A stretch of DNA of 64,000 nt, from NCBI GenBank assembly GCA_977006965.1, contig OZ345377.1, forward strand, positions 806,001-870,000, in the 5' to 3' direction. A program made the position numbers and the translations under genes. Positions 8,815-19,665 of the stretch are shown one piece after another. Origin of the DNA: Phymatolithon calcareum. Its lineage: Eukaryota; Rhodophyta; Florideophyceae; Hapalidiales. The notes under the pieces were generated by a model. That model did no database searches. It saw only the letters and a list, made by a program, of their open reading frames with translations, and had not been told where the DNA came from. Each line of letters begins with the position of its first letter. Within the stretch, counting starts at the first letter, position 1.

Positions 8815-10614
8815 TTACATGGTCGACAGTACCTCTTGCTCGACATCTTCCGAAACCCTCTGAGCAACTAAATCGCTGCGTGCGCTTGACATTGCGGTCA
8901 CGACAGTTTTTGCATCCCAGTAGTTCCGATTCACCTTCAAGAACAAAAGCGACTCGAAAAGTAAAGGCGTCATGCGTTGCCTGTTACTCTCCAGTATACC
9001 GCCTGCCACTGAGAAAAGACGCTCGATTTCGGCCGACGAACCAAGCATGAAATCGAGATTCATGTAGAGCTGTCCAGTACTGCGACGACGTCGCTTGCGT
9101 TTTTCGAAAATCTCCGCCATCGATAAGTTCTCGCCGCTACTTCTTGCATCATCATCATCATTCCTGCTAGTATCATCTTGTACTTTTAGAGATAAACAAG
9201 CATCCCGTTCGTCGTCGGTCAGCGTGTCAACTTCGTTTCGCTGAATTTTCACCACACCGGATTCGAAGACCGAACTCGGAGAGTGCGTGGAATGAAGTTT
9301 GGTGTACTCATCCTTAAGTGTGCATCCATACATTTGAGCGTCCGGATTATTCTTTTGAATGGCAATAGTTTCAGTCAGAGTATCCAGTAGAAAGCGACAG
9401 GTATCAAGCGTGGCTCCTCGCTTTTGAAGCGCTTTGGTGACAGTGCTAATGCCACTCAAATATTTCGCCAATTGCTTGCATTGAGCACGAAAACGGGGCG
9501 TACGCGAAATCGTCAGTTCCAATCCATCCGTATCCGCTACTTCTTCCAACTCGTTTCGAATTCGATTGAATCGAGTTACCATGGCGCACAACCCAGACCA
9601 ACGAGTAGCGGAAGGAAGAACAGGTCCGAGATCCGATAGACGGTACAACATCGCTCGATTTTTGATACTGCTCTTGCACTCTCTCATTGTAGTGCGAACG
9701 GCATCGAGAGTGCGTGCAAGTGCAGGAGATGAGACCATCCCGTTGACGTCCAGTGCGAGCTTGTGATTGCAGAACCCGACATGAGGGATGCTCATCTTGA
9801 CGGCGATGCACTTGTTCAAATCACAGCTATCCGCAATCTGACACACGGCCCACTCGTGTACGTCGATGTGGTAGTAGTTGAAAATAGACTCGAGTTGACG
9901 AATGTGTGCCTCAGTATCAAACAAGATAGCATGAGCGCTTTGGATTTCACCTTCTTCGTCACGCTTCGCAATTGGTGACACTGACAGAAGTGGCATCGCC
10001 AGCTCTTCGCGCCAGGACTCAACTCCACCTTCCATGCACTTCACCTTCTTCATGAATACTGCGAAGATTCCAAGAAAGTGCGAGCCGTTGTTAGTCCATG
10101 CGTCATGCATGACGGCACCCCGAGTATCTTTCAAGTCGTTTTTCACTCCCGATTCGACAACCTCCACTAACTTGAACACAGTTTCACGGAACGCTTTGAC
10201 AGAAATACGTTCGTCAAATTTGCTGAATTCTCGAAAGCGCGAATTCTCGACGTAAGTGATGGGCAGCGATAGTGACACAATGACGTCGATGTAGTGATAC
10301 ATGGCGCGTTCTCGGTCCGTGCTCGATAAGGCTGTCCCAAAATACGACGAGATGCGTCCATCTTCTCCATTCCCATCCGACAGGGATGAACGAGCGCGAT
10401 AAAGCTCTAGCAACTTCGTTTCGTTGCCACCGGCGACGCAGGAAACGAGGTGCGAGTATGGGTTCGTGTACCCAGTTCCTTTCTCAAAGGACACAACAGG
10501 CGGTGTGTTTTTGCAATTCAAGTTTCTCGGGCATGAATATGCCCAACAAGTTACAGAGCGAGCGTTTCCTTTCCGAGTAGTGATGGTCTTCACCGCGTCG
10601 GATTGCTGCGTCAT
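8815..10614 (-). CDS. hAT family transposase, 599 aa, apparently intact
   Basis: This cut-and-paste transposase acts in the nucleus on the hAT ends. The first in-frame ATG is at 10614; a GTG lies at 10626 and an upstream TGA closes the frame. Near the N-terminus, C-x5-C...H-x3-C residues (SCPRNLNC, then PYSHLVSC) resemble a BED-type zinc finger. VMHDAWTNNGSHF carries the probable first catalytic Asp, CQIADSCDLNK followed by FCNHKLALDV the second region, and the C-terminal hATC dimerisation block includes LGSSAEIERLFSVAGGI and ends near VNRNYWD. The length is typical for the superfamily. There are no internal stops or frameshifts. The second hAT in this window encodes a clearly related but nonsense-broken protein. 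Confidence 0.93.
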   Translation of the reverse strand: MTQQSDAVKTITTRKGNARSVTCWAYSCPRNLNCKNTPPVVSFEKGTGYTNPYSHLVSCVAGGNETKLLELYRARSSLSDGNGEDGRISSYFGTALSSTDRERAMYHYIDVIVSLSLPITYVENSRFREFSKFDERISVKAFRETVFKLVEVVESGVKNDLKDTRGAVMHDAWTNNGSHFLGIFAVFMKKVKCMEGGVESWREELAMPLLSVSPIAKRDEEGEIQSAHAILFDTEAHIRQLESIFNYYHIDVHEWAVCQIADSCDLNKCIAVKMSIPHVGFCNHKLALDVNGMVSSPALARTLDAVRTTMRECKSSIKNRAMLYRLSDLGPVLPSATRWSGLCAMVTRFNRIRNELEEVADTDGLELTISRTPRFRAQCKQLAKYLSGISTVTKALQKRGATLDTCRFLLDTLTETIAIQKNNPDAQMYGCTLKDEYTKLHSTHSPSSVFESGVVKIQRNEVDTLTDDERDACLSLKVQDDTSRNDDDDARSSGENLSMAEIFEKRKRRRRSTGQLYMNLDFMLGSSAEIERLFSVAGGILESNRQRMTPLLFESLLFLKVNRNYWDAKTVVTAMSSARSDLVAQRVSEDVEQEVLSTM

Positions 10615-10894
10615 GAGCGCTTTCACGACGTGCTCTCGCTTTGGTCAGGCGGCCATTCTCGACTGTGGAGAACAATCTCCGAAAGCGGTTTCTGAGGGAT
10701 GGAGATGTGTTTTTGCGCTTGAAGCTCTTGTCTGAGTGTAAACAAAAAAGTAGAAATGGAGTGATGCAACACACGGACAGAAATAAAAGAGCCAGAGTGG
10801 ATCGACGCTTCGTATATTTGATGCATGACATCACTCCGATCATCAGGCCAATACGTATACTGCAATAGGAAAAGACGAAGCAATGTACGGAAAT

Positions 10895-10919
10895 AGCAGT
10901 ATACTGCTCCCATTGCCTG
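10895..10919 (-). repeat. hAT-1 terminal inverted repeat, right
   Basis: The exact inverted copy of 8688-8712. The 8-bp target duplication GTCTGGAC follows at 10920-10927. Confidence 0.95.
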
Positions 10920-11074
10920 GTCTGGACACACGTCGAACCTGGATGACTCGATTTGACTAACTACTCGGGAAGCTAGACAGTCTGTCAATCGCAGTGGCAG
11001 CCTTGATTTTCTAGTTCCGGACGAGTCTTTCACACAGATAAGAAAACCCAGACCGGCTGGAATGATCCATCGCT

Positions 11075-11779
11075 TCAAAAACAAAACATCAATTTAGGAG
11101 AGTCCTGATGGAAGAATAAGCTTCGGGGGAATGCGTCCCGGATGTGACAAAAATCGGTCAAATTCTCGGATATGAGTACCGTCTCAATATCAGGACATTG
11201 GGTCATTACCCGTGCGATGTTCGCACTTCGTGCGCTACTTTTACGGGTGGAGAAACAGCGGATTCGGACAGTCATTGCGTGGACAGAACGGTGCTGTCGT
11301 CCACGAAGGGCAGTCAAGAGCTGGTAGAGTGCGATGGGACGGGCCCATCCTGACGGACGCCTCTTGAGTCTTTCGTGGAGCTTCTTCCGCTGCCGAATTC
11401 CCTGAACAATGCCGTGAGTGACCTTCGCGTAAATAAACATGGTGTGTATTCTGTCATCACGTTTGCTTGTACATTTGCCTGCGAGGCGAATTTTTCCACG
11501 ATTGGACTGTTGATGTATTGACTGGAAGCGTAGCCTGTCGCTAGTATCTGTTTCCGGATATCTCCCTTGCATAAGAGGTGGTAGAGGCTCGTTAACCTCT
11601 TGATTTGCAATCTGCCACACCAATTCTCGTATTGTGAGCGTTTTTGCATGGCGGAGTACCGACTGCTGAACTATGCTGATCCGGTGATGGCGTTGAATGA
11701 GGAACGCAGAACTAAGAATTTCAAGCGATCTAGCTATTCTCTTCGGAAACGATTCAAGAATATGCTTCGTCCGTTTCAT
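11075..11779 (-). pseudogene. Unclear minus-strand ORF, possibly an F-box/LRR-like relic
   Basis: A 234-codon frame overlaps a second minus-strand frame (11314-11649), as if one protein had been frameshifted. The piece LLTALRGRQHRSVHAMTVRI, then ANIARVMTQCPDIETVLI, resembles the layout of F-box/leucine-rich proteins (helix, strand, then 'CPDIE' turn). This is a weak impression, not a family match. No transposon end is evident around it. Confidence 0.25.
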
Positions 11780-12369
11780 TTAAGGCTTCTGCGGCCACTT
11801 AATGGATCTCAAGTCTTGTTCAGAGGTGTATGCAATGCGAAGAAGATCAATAGTCTCAAATTTATGGGAGAGGGACCATCCTGTCATTCCTTAGGACTTG
11901 CACCATAACCTCCTGGCCGTTCTCATACTTCCAGTAAATCTGTTCGGAAATGCAAAAGAGTATTTAGAGAACACTTGACCCTACCCATCTACAAAAAACA
12001 TTAGCGTCACGAGCAGGAACTCTTGGAGCTGTCACTGAATACATTATTGAAAAGATGCTTGGACGTGCGACGTGGATTTAGATATCGTCTGCGATACCTG
12101 CGGGGAACGTAGCAACAGGAGGCGCTATTGCTTTGAAATAAAGTGTTCCGTCACCGAGGCCTCAACTTTACAGTTCGAATGAGTGTCGTACAGAGGGTCA
12201 ACCGTGCGGAGGATATGGTACAGGTTCAAAATCAGCTTCCCTGCAATGTGGGTCTGACTCTAGTCCTAAGGGTCTGAGAGCTATTGAAACAGAAAAACTC
12301 TGAACGCAGCCAAAACAATGTGCGAAGATGTTATAAAGGCTCTGACTAGGAAAGCCCTTTCAGAGCAGC
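11780..12369. other. Intergenic region
   Basis: No supported gene or repeat. It ends at CTTGT (12370-12374), the target duplication of the retrotransposon. Confidence 0.4.
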
Positions 12370-12497
12370 CTTGTTGTAACAAACGCATACAGCTGTATGA
12401 TATACTCACGTATTTCTGTATTGTAGGGAGCTGTAATTTGTAATGTACTGTAAGTTGATCGAAAATGCTCTAGATCTATTTTTAATTGATCCTTTTA

Positions 12498-12618
12498 GAA
12501 ACATCTGGAACCCAGTTAGAAACTTGTAGAAACTTGTATAAGCATCTAGAAACTATTCGAACTTTCCAGAAACATCTGGAACATGAAATAGAACTCTCTG
12601 GAAACTTCTAGAAACCTA
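12498..12618 (+). promoter_or_regulatory. Heat-shock-element-like array in the LTR
   Basis: GAA and TTC-like triplets alternate at exact 5-bp spacing, the pattern bound by trimeric heat shock factor. From 12549 the units are GAA, TAT, GAA (12559), TTC (12564), GAA (12569), ATC (12574), GAA (12579). The register extends back to GAA at 12519 with TTG, TAA and ATC in the TTC places. A second run is GAA (12591), CTC, GAA (12601), TTC (12606), GAA (12611). The array lies about 90-200 bp upstream of the TATA box and is duplicated in the 3' LTR (about 17790-17915). Heat induction is inferred, not shown. Confidence 0.6.
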
Positions 12619-12701
12619 CTAGAGCTTTCTAGATAGACCCCGAAAATGTGAATGTGCCATTTTCGTACGCATATGTTATGATATAGAAAATATGAAATTT
12701 T

Positions 12702-12707
12702 TATATA
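12702..12707 (+). promoter_or_regulatory. LTR TATA box
   Basis: TATATA followed by AG. The matching site in the 3' LTR is at about 17997-18003. It probably drives the retrotransposon RNA. Confidence 0.6.
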
Positions 12708-12848
12708 AGCTCCACCCGGATACCGACTAGCGGACCGGGGAGGGGAGAAGAAGGAACGATTGAAAATAAGTAAAGAAACTAAGAGTCTTATTGTGAATAT
12801 AGTACTCCCACCGGCTAACTCAACCCCTGAATAAGCCATTCGTTTCAC

Positions 12849-12860
12849 TGGTAGCACCGG
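12849..12860 (+). promoter_or_regulatory. Primer-binding site
   Basis: TGGTAGCACCGG begins one base after the 5' LTR. TGGTAG is complementary to a CUACCA-type tRNA 3' end, as in elements primed by initiator Met tRNA. Confidence 0.6.
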
Positions 12861-13160
12861 CCATTTCAGGCAGCTGGTGGGAGGAAATCATCAACGCACC
12901 AGAGCGTTGACTGATGGTATAAAATCGTAGTTCATATTTGTCTTTCGCTAAATTGAATTGGTCTTAGAGCTTTTAAGTATTGTAGTAACTGTGCCGAGTC
13001 GCTCATAGTATCCTCTAAATCTTTTCGTCTATTAGGTGTTACCTAGGACGACCGACTGGGACAAAGAATCGAGTAACGCACCATTGAGTTTGATCAGGTA
13101 AGATACTTATCAATACAGGGTTTTATAAGTGATCAAGTTTTCTAAGTTTGGATATAGACA

Positions 13161-13955
13161 ATGTTGCAGCTGAAACCAAAGAAGCCGGACAACTTCGCGG
13201 GGAAGAGAGATCAGTTTGCAGTTCAGTCTTGGCTCTATCAAGTTAAGCAGTACATTACGCTTGTTCAAGTTGGACCTAATGCCGCCGTGATTGATGAACC
13301 GACGCAGATATCCTTCGCATCCTCATTTTTCACCAGCACCGCTGCGAATTGGTGGTATACGATTGTTGCCGCGAATCAAATTCCGGTAACGTGGGAAAAT
13401 TTCGAGAATATGGTAAAGAATGAGTTTATTCCATTTGATAGTGTCCAGAGGATTATGGACAAGATGCGTAAGCTGGTTCAACGAACGTCTGTCTCAGCAT
13501 ACCTCTCTGAGTTCAGGAATATGGCTCTCATGATTGCAGGTATGAGTGAAGGAGAGAAGTTAGATCGCTTCCGTCAAGGATTAAAGCCCGAGATTCGCCT
13601 TGAAGTGCTCAAAGCTGGTACAAATACAATTGATCAAGCTTCAAGGATTGCTCTCAGCGTGGACAGTGCTCTTTTCGGTGTCCGTATGATATCATCGAGT
13701 AAACAAGGCCAATCTTACAGTGGCTCAGGAGGCGGCGGAGAGACGCCAATGGAGATTGGAAATTTGGAAAATCTTCGTCGTAAAAATGCATGTTTTAAAT
13801 GCAAAACTGTTGGGAGTCGCCCTTGGCTGTGCAGCAAGGAGAGGAGAAACGTAAAACATTCGAGAGAGAGCTCGAAGAAATCCGTCTCTTATAGTAACGT
13901 TGACGCAGAGGATTGTGGCTGTTCGAAATCTTCAGCATCTGAAGAGGAAAACTAG
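13161..13955 (+). pseudogene. Gag of the chromovirus (264 aa, probably truncated)
   Basis: The frame opens with ATG at 13161 and ends at TAG 13953-13955. Residues about 20-170 form a retrotransposon Gag (capsid) domain, including the ANWWYTIV and VQRIMDKMRKL segments. A zinc knuckle near the C-terminus reads CFKCKTVGSRPWLC, where the usual His is Ser, so zinc binding is probably lost. The coding continues in another frame directly after the stop (GPPKKNAQAGPEKSV...), so a frameshift near 13940-13960 probably separates Gag from protease. Confidence 0.8.
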
Positions 13956-16900
13956 ATGGTCCACCTAAAAAGAATGCTCAGGCTGGACCTGAAAAGAGTG
14001 TAATTGAAGCTCTTACTGCTGAGGTGCAGCAGTTACGGAGAGAGCTTCGTGGAAGGAGTCTCAAGGGGACAGGAGTCCCTCTGAAGTCCACAGAAATGAA
14101 TTCTACATTTCAAAATGATGACATCCATGACGGTGTGGTACCGGTTGAAACCCTTATCGTTCTTGAAGGCTCCATGATTGGAAAAGAAGTAAGGGTTCTC
14201 AAAGATGACGGATGTAACACGCACGTAATATCTCGTGATTTCTACAAGAACAACAGTGAGTTGTTTAAAGTTGTCAAAAGAAATGTGCACGTAAGACACT
14301 CGGAAAACAAGACAGTAGAGAACGCTTCTGAAGTTATTCTAAGAGCAAAACTTCGTATTGGGACCCATGTTTATAGTTCTAACTGGGTTGTTGCGAGTTG
14401 CAGGTACGATGTTATCTTAGGAATGCCATGGCATGTTGCCAACAACCCGGAGATTGAATACTCTAAACTGGTTGTAAAGGTTGACTCAGAAGTTCTTCCG
14501 CTATCTAGTACAAAGGAAGATGAAACTTCAAAGGTTCAAGTGATGAATCTTGGTGTGAAGAAGTTTAGAAGTCTGATAAAGAAGCGCGGGGGAGCGCAAG
14601 ACTTAAAATTATTTCAGTTAGTTGATTCAATTGGGATTAGAAGTAAGAAGAAGACATTTGAGAGCAAGAAAGAGTTATTAAATTCCTCGCATCCAAAAAT
14701 TAAGCCTATTTTGCGAAAATATGAAGAATTGTTTCAAGATGAGCTTCCGGAAGGGTTTGCCGCCGAAGAGGGCTGTGGACCATGAGATTGAGATAGATAC
14801 AGCTATGAAACCGCCTCATCATTCACTATATCAATTGTCACCAGTCGAACTGGAGGCTTGCAAAGAATATATGGTCCAGTTGCTTAACAAGAAAAAGATT
14901 CGTCCCAGCAGATCTCCGTATGGAGCATCTCTGTTTTTCGTCAAGGACAAGGACAAGCCTCTACGAGCTGTTGTAGATTATCGAGCTTTGAATCGTATGA
15001 CAAAGCGCAACAACGCACCACTGCCGAGATCAGATGAAATGTTTGACATGCTCGGAGAATCTTGCGTGTTCTCCAAGCTAGACTTAAAGACTGGTTTTCA
15101 TCAGATACGAGTTCGGCCAGAAGATATTGAAAAAACTTCTGTCAACACTAAGTACGGGCAATTTGAGTACTTGGTTATGCCCATGGGGCTATGTAATGCT
15201 CCCGCAACATTTCAGTCACTAATGAACCGTATTTTCTATGACTGTATCGACGACTTTCTTGTCGTTTGCATGGATGACTTGCTCATTTTCAGCAAGGATG
15301 AGTCGTCACATATGAAACATGTTGAATTAGTACTATCTCGATTGAAGGAACACGAACTATATGTTTCACCTAAGAAATGTGAGTTCATGACAGAAGAAAT
15401 GGAGTTTCTTGGACTTATTATAGGAAAAGACGGAGTCCGTGTTAACCCGAAGAAGGTAGAAGTTTTGAAGTCTTGGCCAAAACCTAATACACTTACAGAT
15501 GTTCGTAGCTTTTTGGGATTGTTGCAGTTCTTCCGAAGATTTATTGAAAAGTTTTCAGAGATAGCAGCACCTCTCACGAATCTGACAAAGAAAGATCAAG
15601 GTATCAAAAATTGGGACGAAAAATGGGACAAGGCCTTCGAAACCCTAAAGGAGTCTATTACAAGTGCTCCTATATTGATTTCTCCCGACTGGAAGAAGCC
15701 GTTCAGGTGACACATTGATGCATCGCAGCTTGCTGTTGGGGGTATATTGACACAAACTGATGATCATGGAAGAGATAGAGTGATAGCATTCTTCTCAAAG
15801 AAGTTAAGTCCAACTGAACAAGATTATTCAGCGAATGATCGAGAGCTCTTAGGACTAATATATTTTTTTGCAGAGATTCAGATGTTATTTAGAGGGATCA
15901 AGCTTGATATTTTTACTGACAACCAGGTTCTTAAGTACTTTTTCTCGAAGCCAAAGATAAGTCGAAAAGAGGCAAGGTGGTTGGAGACACTTGGAAATTT
16001 CGGAATTTTTCCGATTACATTAAAGCCCGGAAATATTCATGTCCTAGGGGATGTATTGTCCAGAGCACCACATGTTGCGTTTAACACACTAGAAATTCCA
16101 TTTGTTGATATCGAATCAGTAATAGGAAGGTATGAGGAAGACGTGTTTTTCGGGCAAATTATTAGATCCATGAATGGAGAAGAAATCGAGGACCCTGTAA
16201 AGAGGGCTCAAATCAAAAAGATGATTCCGCTGTTTCAACGTGATGGAACTAGACTGCTGTATGAGGGCAGGCTTTGTGTTCCTCGGAAATCAATCTCAAA
16301 TATTATGGAAATGGCTCATGATTCGAAAGTTGGTGGCCATTTTGGGTTTTCTAAGACATTGGGAAGGTTGCAGAAGTTTCATTGGAGGCATAAGAGTAGG
16401 GATGTCAAACGTTATGTTCTAGGATGTGTGACTTGGCAGCATAAGAAGGATCACGGAGGAAAGAAACTGACGGAACCAAGTTCCTTGGAAGTCCCTGAAA
16501 GAAGGTGGGGATCGCTGGCAACAGATTTTATTGTCAGTCTTCCAAAAACGAAGAAGGGCTACGATTGCATTACAACATGGGTAGACCGTTTATCAAGAAG
16601 AGTTCATTTTATACAATCAAAGACAATTGATACAGCAGTTGATGTCGCTAACTCATTCTATTCCAATATATTTAAATATCATGGATTTCCAGACAGTATA
16701 GTCTCGGACAGAGATCCTAAGTTCACGTCTAAATTTTGGAATCGCTTGATGTCATTGTGTGGAATAAAGCTCTAGATGTCGTCAAGTCGCCACCCTCAGA
16801 CAGATGGTGCCTCAGAAGTAATGAACAGGATGGTTGAGAACTATCTACGATGCTATTGTTCATATCATCAAGATGATTGGGATGATTTATTACCTTCTGC

Positions 16901-17624
16901 AGAATTTGCCTACAATTCAGCGATCAGTGATGATCTAGGTGCGTCTCCATTTGAAGTTGACCTAGGATGGACTCCAAAGTCTCCCATTGATATATTGACG
17001 GGCATGGAATGCCAGGTAGAGACAGTACGTGAGTTTAAAGATCGAATGAGAGAATCTCTCCAAGACGCAAGGTACTCGTACCGAGTATCGAAAGCTCGAC
17101 AATGAGCTCAAGCAGGAAAGTCATATAAGCCACATTCATATCAAGTTGGTGATAGGCTATGGATAAATAAAAGTTTGTTTACGGATGCATACGCAAAATC
17201 TCAAAAATCAGATAAATTAACGGCAAAGAAATTTGGTCCGTTTGTGGTGAACAAACTTATTGGAAAGAATGCTGTTAAATTGGAGCTGCCAAGTCATTTC
17301 AAAATCCATGATGTTGTGCATATTATTCATACGACGCCGTATATAGAGCAGCCGAATGATATATCATCTTCCGTATTGATAAGGCCAGACCCAGTACCAG
17401 CTGCTGAAGGGGATGAGTTCGTTGTCGAAGCAATTCTAAGACATAGAAAGAGAGGAAAAAGATACCAGTTTCTCACACTAATGAAAGGAATGCCAACTCA
17501 CGATGCAGAGTGGCAGCCAGCAAGAGATTTCGTGGACAAAGATGGAACTATAACGTTAGTGTTTTTGGAATATATTAAGAAAAACAATATCCTTAACCAT
17601 CTTTACGATGATGAGGAAGTTTAA
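13956..17624 (+). pseudogene. Pol (protease, RT, RNase H, integrase, chromodomain), broken
   Basis: Domains in order. Aspartic protease: 14100-14500, active-site region VLKDDGCNTHVIS with DDG in place of the usual DTG/DSG. RT: about 14850-15400, motif VCMDDLLIFS. RNase H: about 15710-16060, HIDAS, DREL, FTDNQ, GDVLSRAP. Integrase: 16300-17050, DFIVSLP, VSDRDPKF, DGASEVMNR. Chromodomain: about 17420-17590, FVVEAILRHRKRGKRYQFL. Breaks: one extra T near 14756-14759 (protease frame to RT frame), TGA at 15708-15710, TAG at about 16773-16775 and TGA at about 17103-17105. The last three are in-frame nonsense. The integrase zinc finger reads CVTWQ where CVTCQ is expected. The chromodomain suggests targeting to marked chromatin. 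Confidence 0.9.
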
Positions 17625-17649
17625 TTTTAAGGTTGACAAGGACGTCAAC

Positions 17650-17666
17650 AGGAGGAGGTTGGGAAT
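17650..17666 (+). promoter_or_regulatory. Polypurine tract
   Basis: AGGAGGAGGTTGGGAAT lies just before the 3' LTR, the usual place for plus-strand priming. Confidence 0.6.
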
Positions 17667-17668
17667 AG

Positions 17669-18142
17669 TGTAACAAACGCATACAGCTGTATGATATACT
17701 CACGTATTTCTGTATTGTAGGGAGCTGTAATTTGTAATGTACTGTAAGTTGATCGAAAATGCTCTAGATCTATTTTTATATTGATCCTTTTAGAAACATC
17801 TGGAACCCAGTTAGAAACTTGTAGAAACTTGTATAAGCATCTAGAAACTATTCGAACTTTCCAGAAACATCTGGAACATGAAATAGAACTCTCTGGAAAC
17901 TTCTAGAAACCTACTAGAGCTTTCTAGATAGACCCCGAAAATGTGAATGTGCCATTTTCGTACGCATATGTTATGATATAGAAAATATGGATTGTCTATA
18001 TAAGCTCCACCCGGATACCGACTAGCGGACCGGGGAGGGGAGAAGAAGGAACGATTGAAAATAATTAAAGAAACTAAGAGTCTTATTGTGAATATAGTAC
18101 TCCCACCGGCTAACTCAACCCCTGAATAAGCCATTCGTTTCA
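17669..18142 (+). repeat. 3' LTR of the chromovirus
   Basis: Nearly identical to the 5' LTR, including the GAA/TTC array. It is followed by the target duplication CTTGT (18143-18147). Confidence 0.95.
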
Positions 18143-18147
18143 CTTGT

Positions 18148-19340
18148 CCATTAAAATCTCTATACAAATTGTCAATTTCTGTTGACTTGGACTAAGTACG
18201 CTGCAGATACTGTGCACACTGCCTTGGGTAGTTCTTGTCTCATTTTATTCACTAGGTGTTCTCTCGGGGGTTTGTAGGAATCTTGAAAGGCAGCTCTTGT
18301 TCTGAGCGTGAATACAAAAAGGTGAGCAGTGTTTTTTTTACTTTGTTATTTGCTCGTTTTATCAAAAAGGCTTAAGATCATTTTAATCGTTGATTTCGAT
18401 GGTAGAACCTTAACTGTTTAGAGTTTTAAATATGACATGTGATTTACAGCCTATCTCAATGCGTGTCACAGTTTAATATTTCATACAGGAGCTGTTCAAC
18501 TCCCCAGTCCATCAAAAGCCACGTTTCCTGCTTTATTCGGCCGTTAGACCTCAGATGACAAAGTTGTAAACAATATATTCTCAATGCGTATATTTACCTA
18601 AAAGTCGCTATTGCTGAAATAGTCGTCTGGACCCACTTATTTACGTACGCGATCTCCAGAGGGTCACCCAGATTCAGATACACGATTTGTGCAATAGCTA
18701 GACTAATATCCGTCGACGCACAAGATAATTAGCATCGGACAAGAATAATCAGAGAACGGGTTACAAAATTTCGCTTCATTGAGCTTTCAGTTATCTCAAT
18801 CACACTCTCTTAAATACGGAACACAGTTGTAAAACATTCGATTCATTGAGATTTTATTGATGTCAAACTTACTTCCGTCACCACGGAGATTGAACTGCAG
18901 TCTTTTGGCTGCCAGGTCCTGCCTCTAATTACATTAAACAAAGACCACTGGTTTCATTCCTTGTAGCTATATAGCACGGGGCTTTTCGTGTTGCTACTTA
19001 TGTAGCATAGTTCTGGACGCTACGGTAATCGTTTTTCTTTCAACTTGACCTGATTGAGAGCAGTGACAGTCCCAGTTGTTATTTGCGTTAGGCATAGTCG
19101 TACAGTCTGCTGCACAACTCGATAGCTTTAGGAGCTTGTAACCCACGGAAGCCTAGGTTGTGATATCATCTAGTATGTGCAAATGAGCGGAGTTTGAGAA
19201 GGGTCCGAAAAATAATTCGCTGTTATTGGAAGACCTTTTTGAATTTTGAGTTGGCAAACGAGATAATATCTCCCTTCGAAAGGCTTTTGATGCAGAAGAA
19301 GCGAGAGATTGCAAATAGGAAAAAGGGATTATTTACAGAA
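18148..19340. other. AT-rich intergenic region
   Basis: I see no ORF, RNA gene or repeat that I can support. Confidence 0.4.
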
Positions 19341-19665
19341 CTGCAATGGACACTATGGAACGTATTGCTGTAGATTCAAGCTCGAGGGCTGTAAATAGTC
19401 CTGAGAGAAGGCTTAAACTATTGCTGAGCGAATCTGGCTACGCTCACTACGGAGAAGGCGCAAGAAACGGACTCGGTCGCAACAAAAAAAGGCAGTTCCC
19501 TAGGCCTGCGCTGTATCTACTTGCTGTTTGCCCCTTAGAGGCGATACAAACGCGTCCACGCCCAATGCCTCTTCGTAATCGACTTGCTCCCATGGGGAAC
19601 TCATAACTGGAGTAACGCTCTACAGTCCAGAAGCCCTATCTAAGGTTTTTTCGAAAACCAGTGAG

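Larger units (their letters stand above)
8688..10919 (-). mobile_element. Complete hAT transposon, copy 1 (2,232 bp)
   Basis: Both ends carry a perfect 25-bp terminal inverted repeat starting CAGGCAATGGGAGCAGTATA. The element is flanked by a perfect 8-bp direct repeat, GTCTGGAC, at 8680-8687 and 10920-10927. CA-starting inverted repeats and an 8-bp target duplication are hAT hallmarks. The subterminal DNA (about 8741-8806) contains repeated ATTGC/GCAAT motifs that may be transposase-binding sites. It encodes one uninterrupted transposase on the minus strand. The intact ends, target duplication and ORF indicate recent insertion and possible autonomy. Confidence 0.95.
12375..12847 (+). repeat. 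5' LTR of the chromovirus
   Basis: It starts TGTAACAAACG and ends TTTCA. It contains an unusual GAA/TTC array (12498-12618) and a TATA box (12702-12707). It differs from the 3' LTR mainly near 12484, 12693-12701 and 12770. Confidence 0.95.
12375..18142 (+). mobile_element. Ty3-type LTR retrotransposon with chromodomain (chromovirus), 5.77 kb
   Basis: Two LTRs of about 473 bp (TGTAAC...TTTCA) bracket a gag-pol region. A perfect 5-bp target duplication, CTTGT, flanks them (12370-12374 and 18143-18147). A primer-binding site follows the 5' LTR and a purine tract precedes the 3' LTR. The order gag, protease, reverse transcriptase, RNase H, integrase, chromodomain is that of Ty3/gypsy chromoviruses. 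The LTRs differ at only a few positions, so insertion was recent, yet the coding region has several in-frame stops and frameshifts. This copy is therefore non-autonomous. Confidence 0.95.

Noticed and set aside
12546-12857. Minus-strand ORF in both LTRs (12546-12857 and 17841-18167)
   Set aside because: It is repeated only because the LTRs are duplicated, shows no domain and overlaps the promoter array.
14721-17624. Reassigned stop codons in Pol (TGA, TAG, TGA in frame)
   Set aside because: hAT copy 1 and the host ORFs use all three stops normally, and real frameshifts occur in the same element, so plain decay is simpler.
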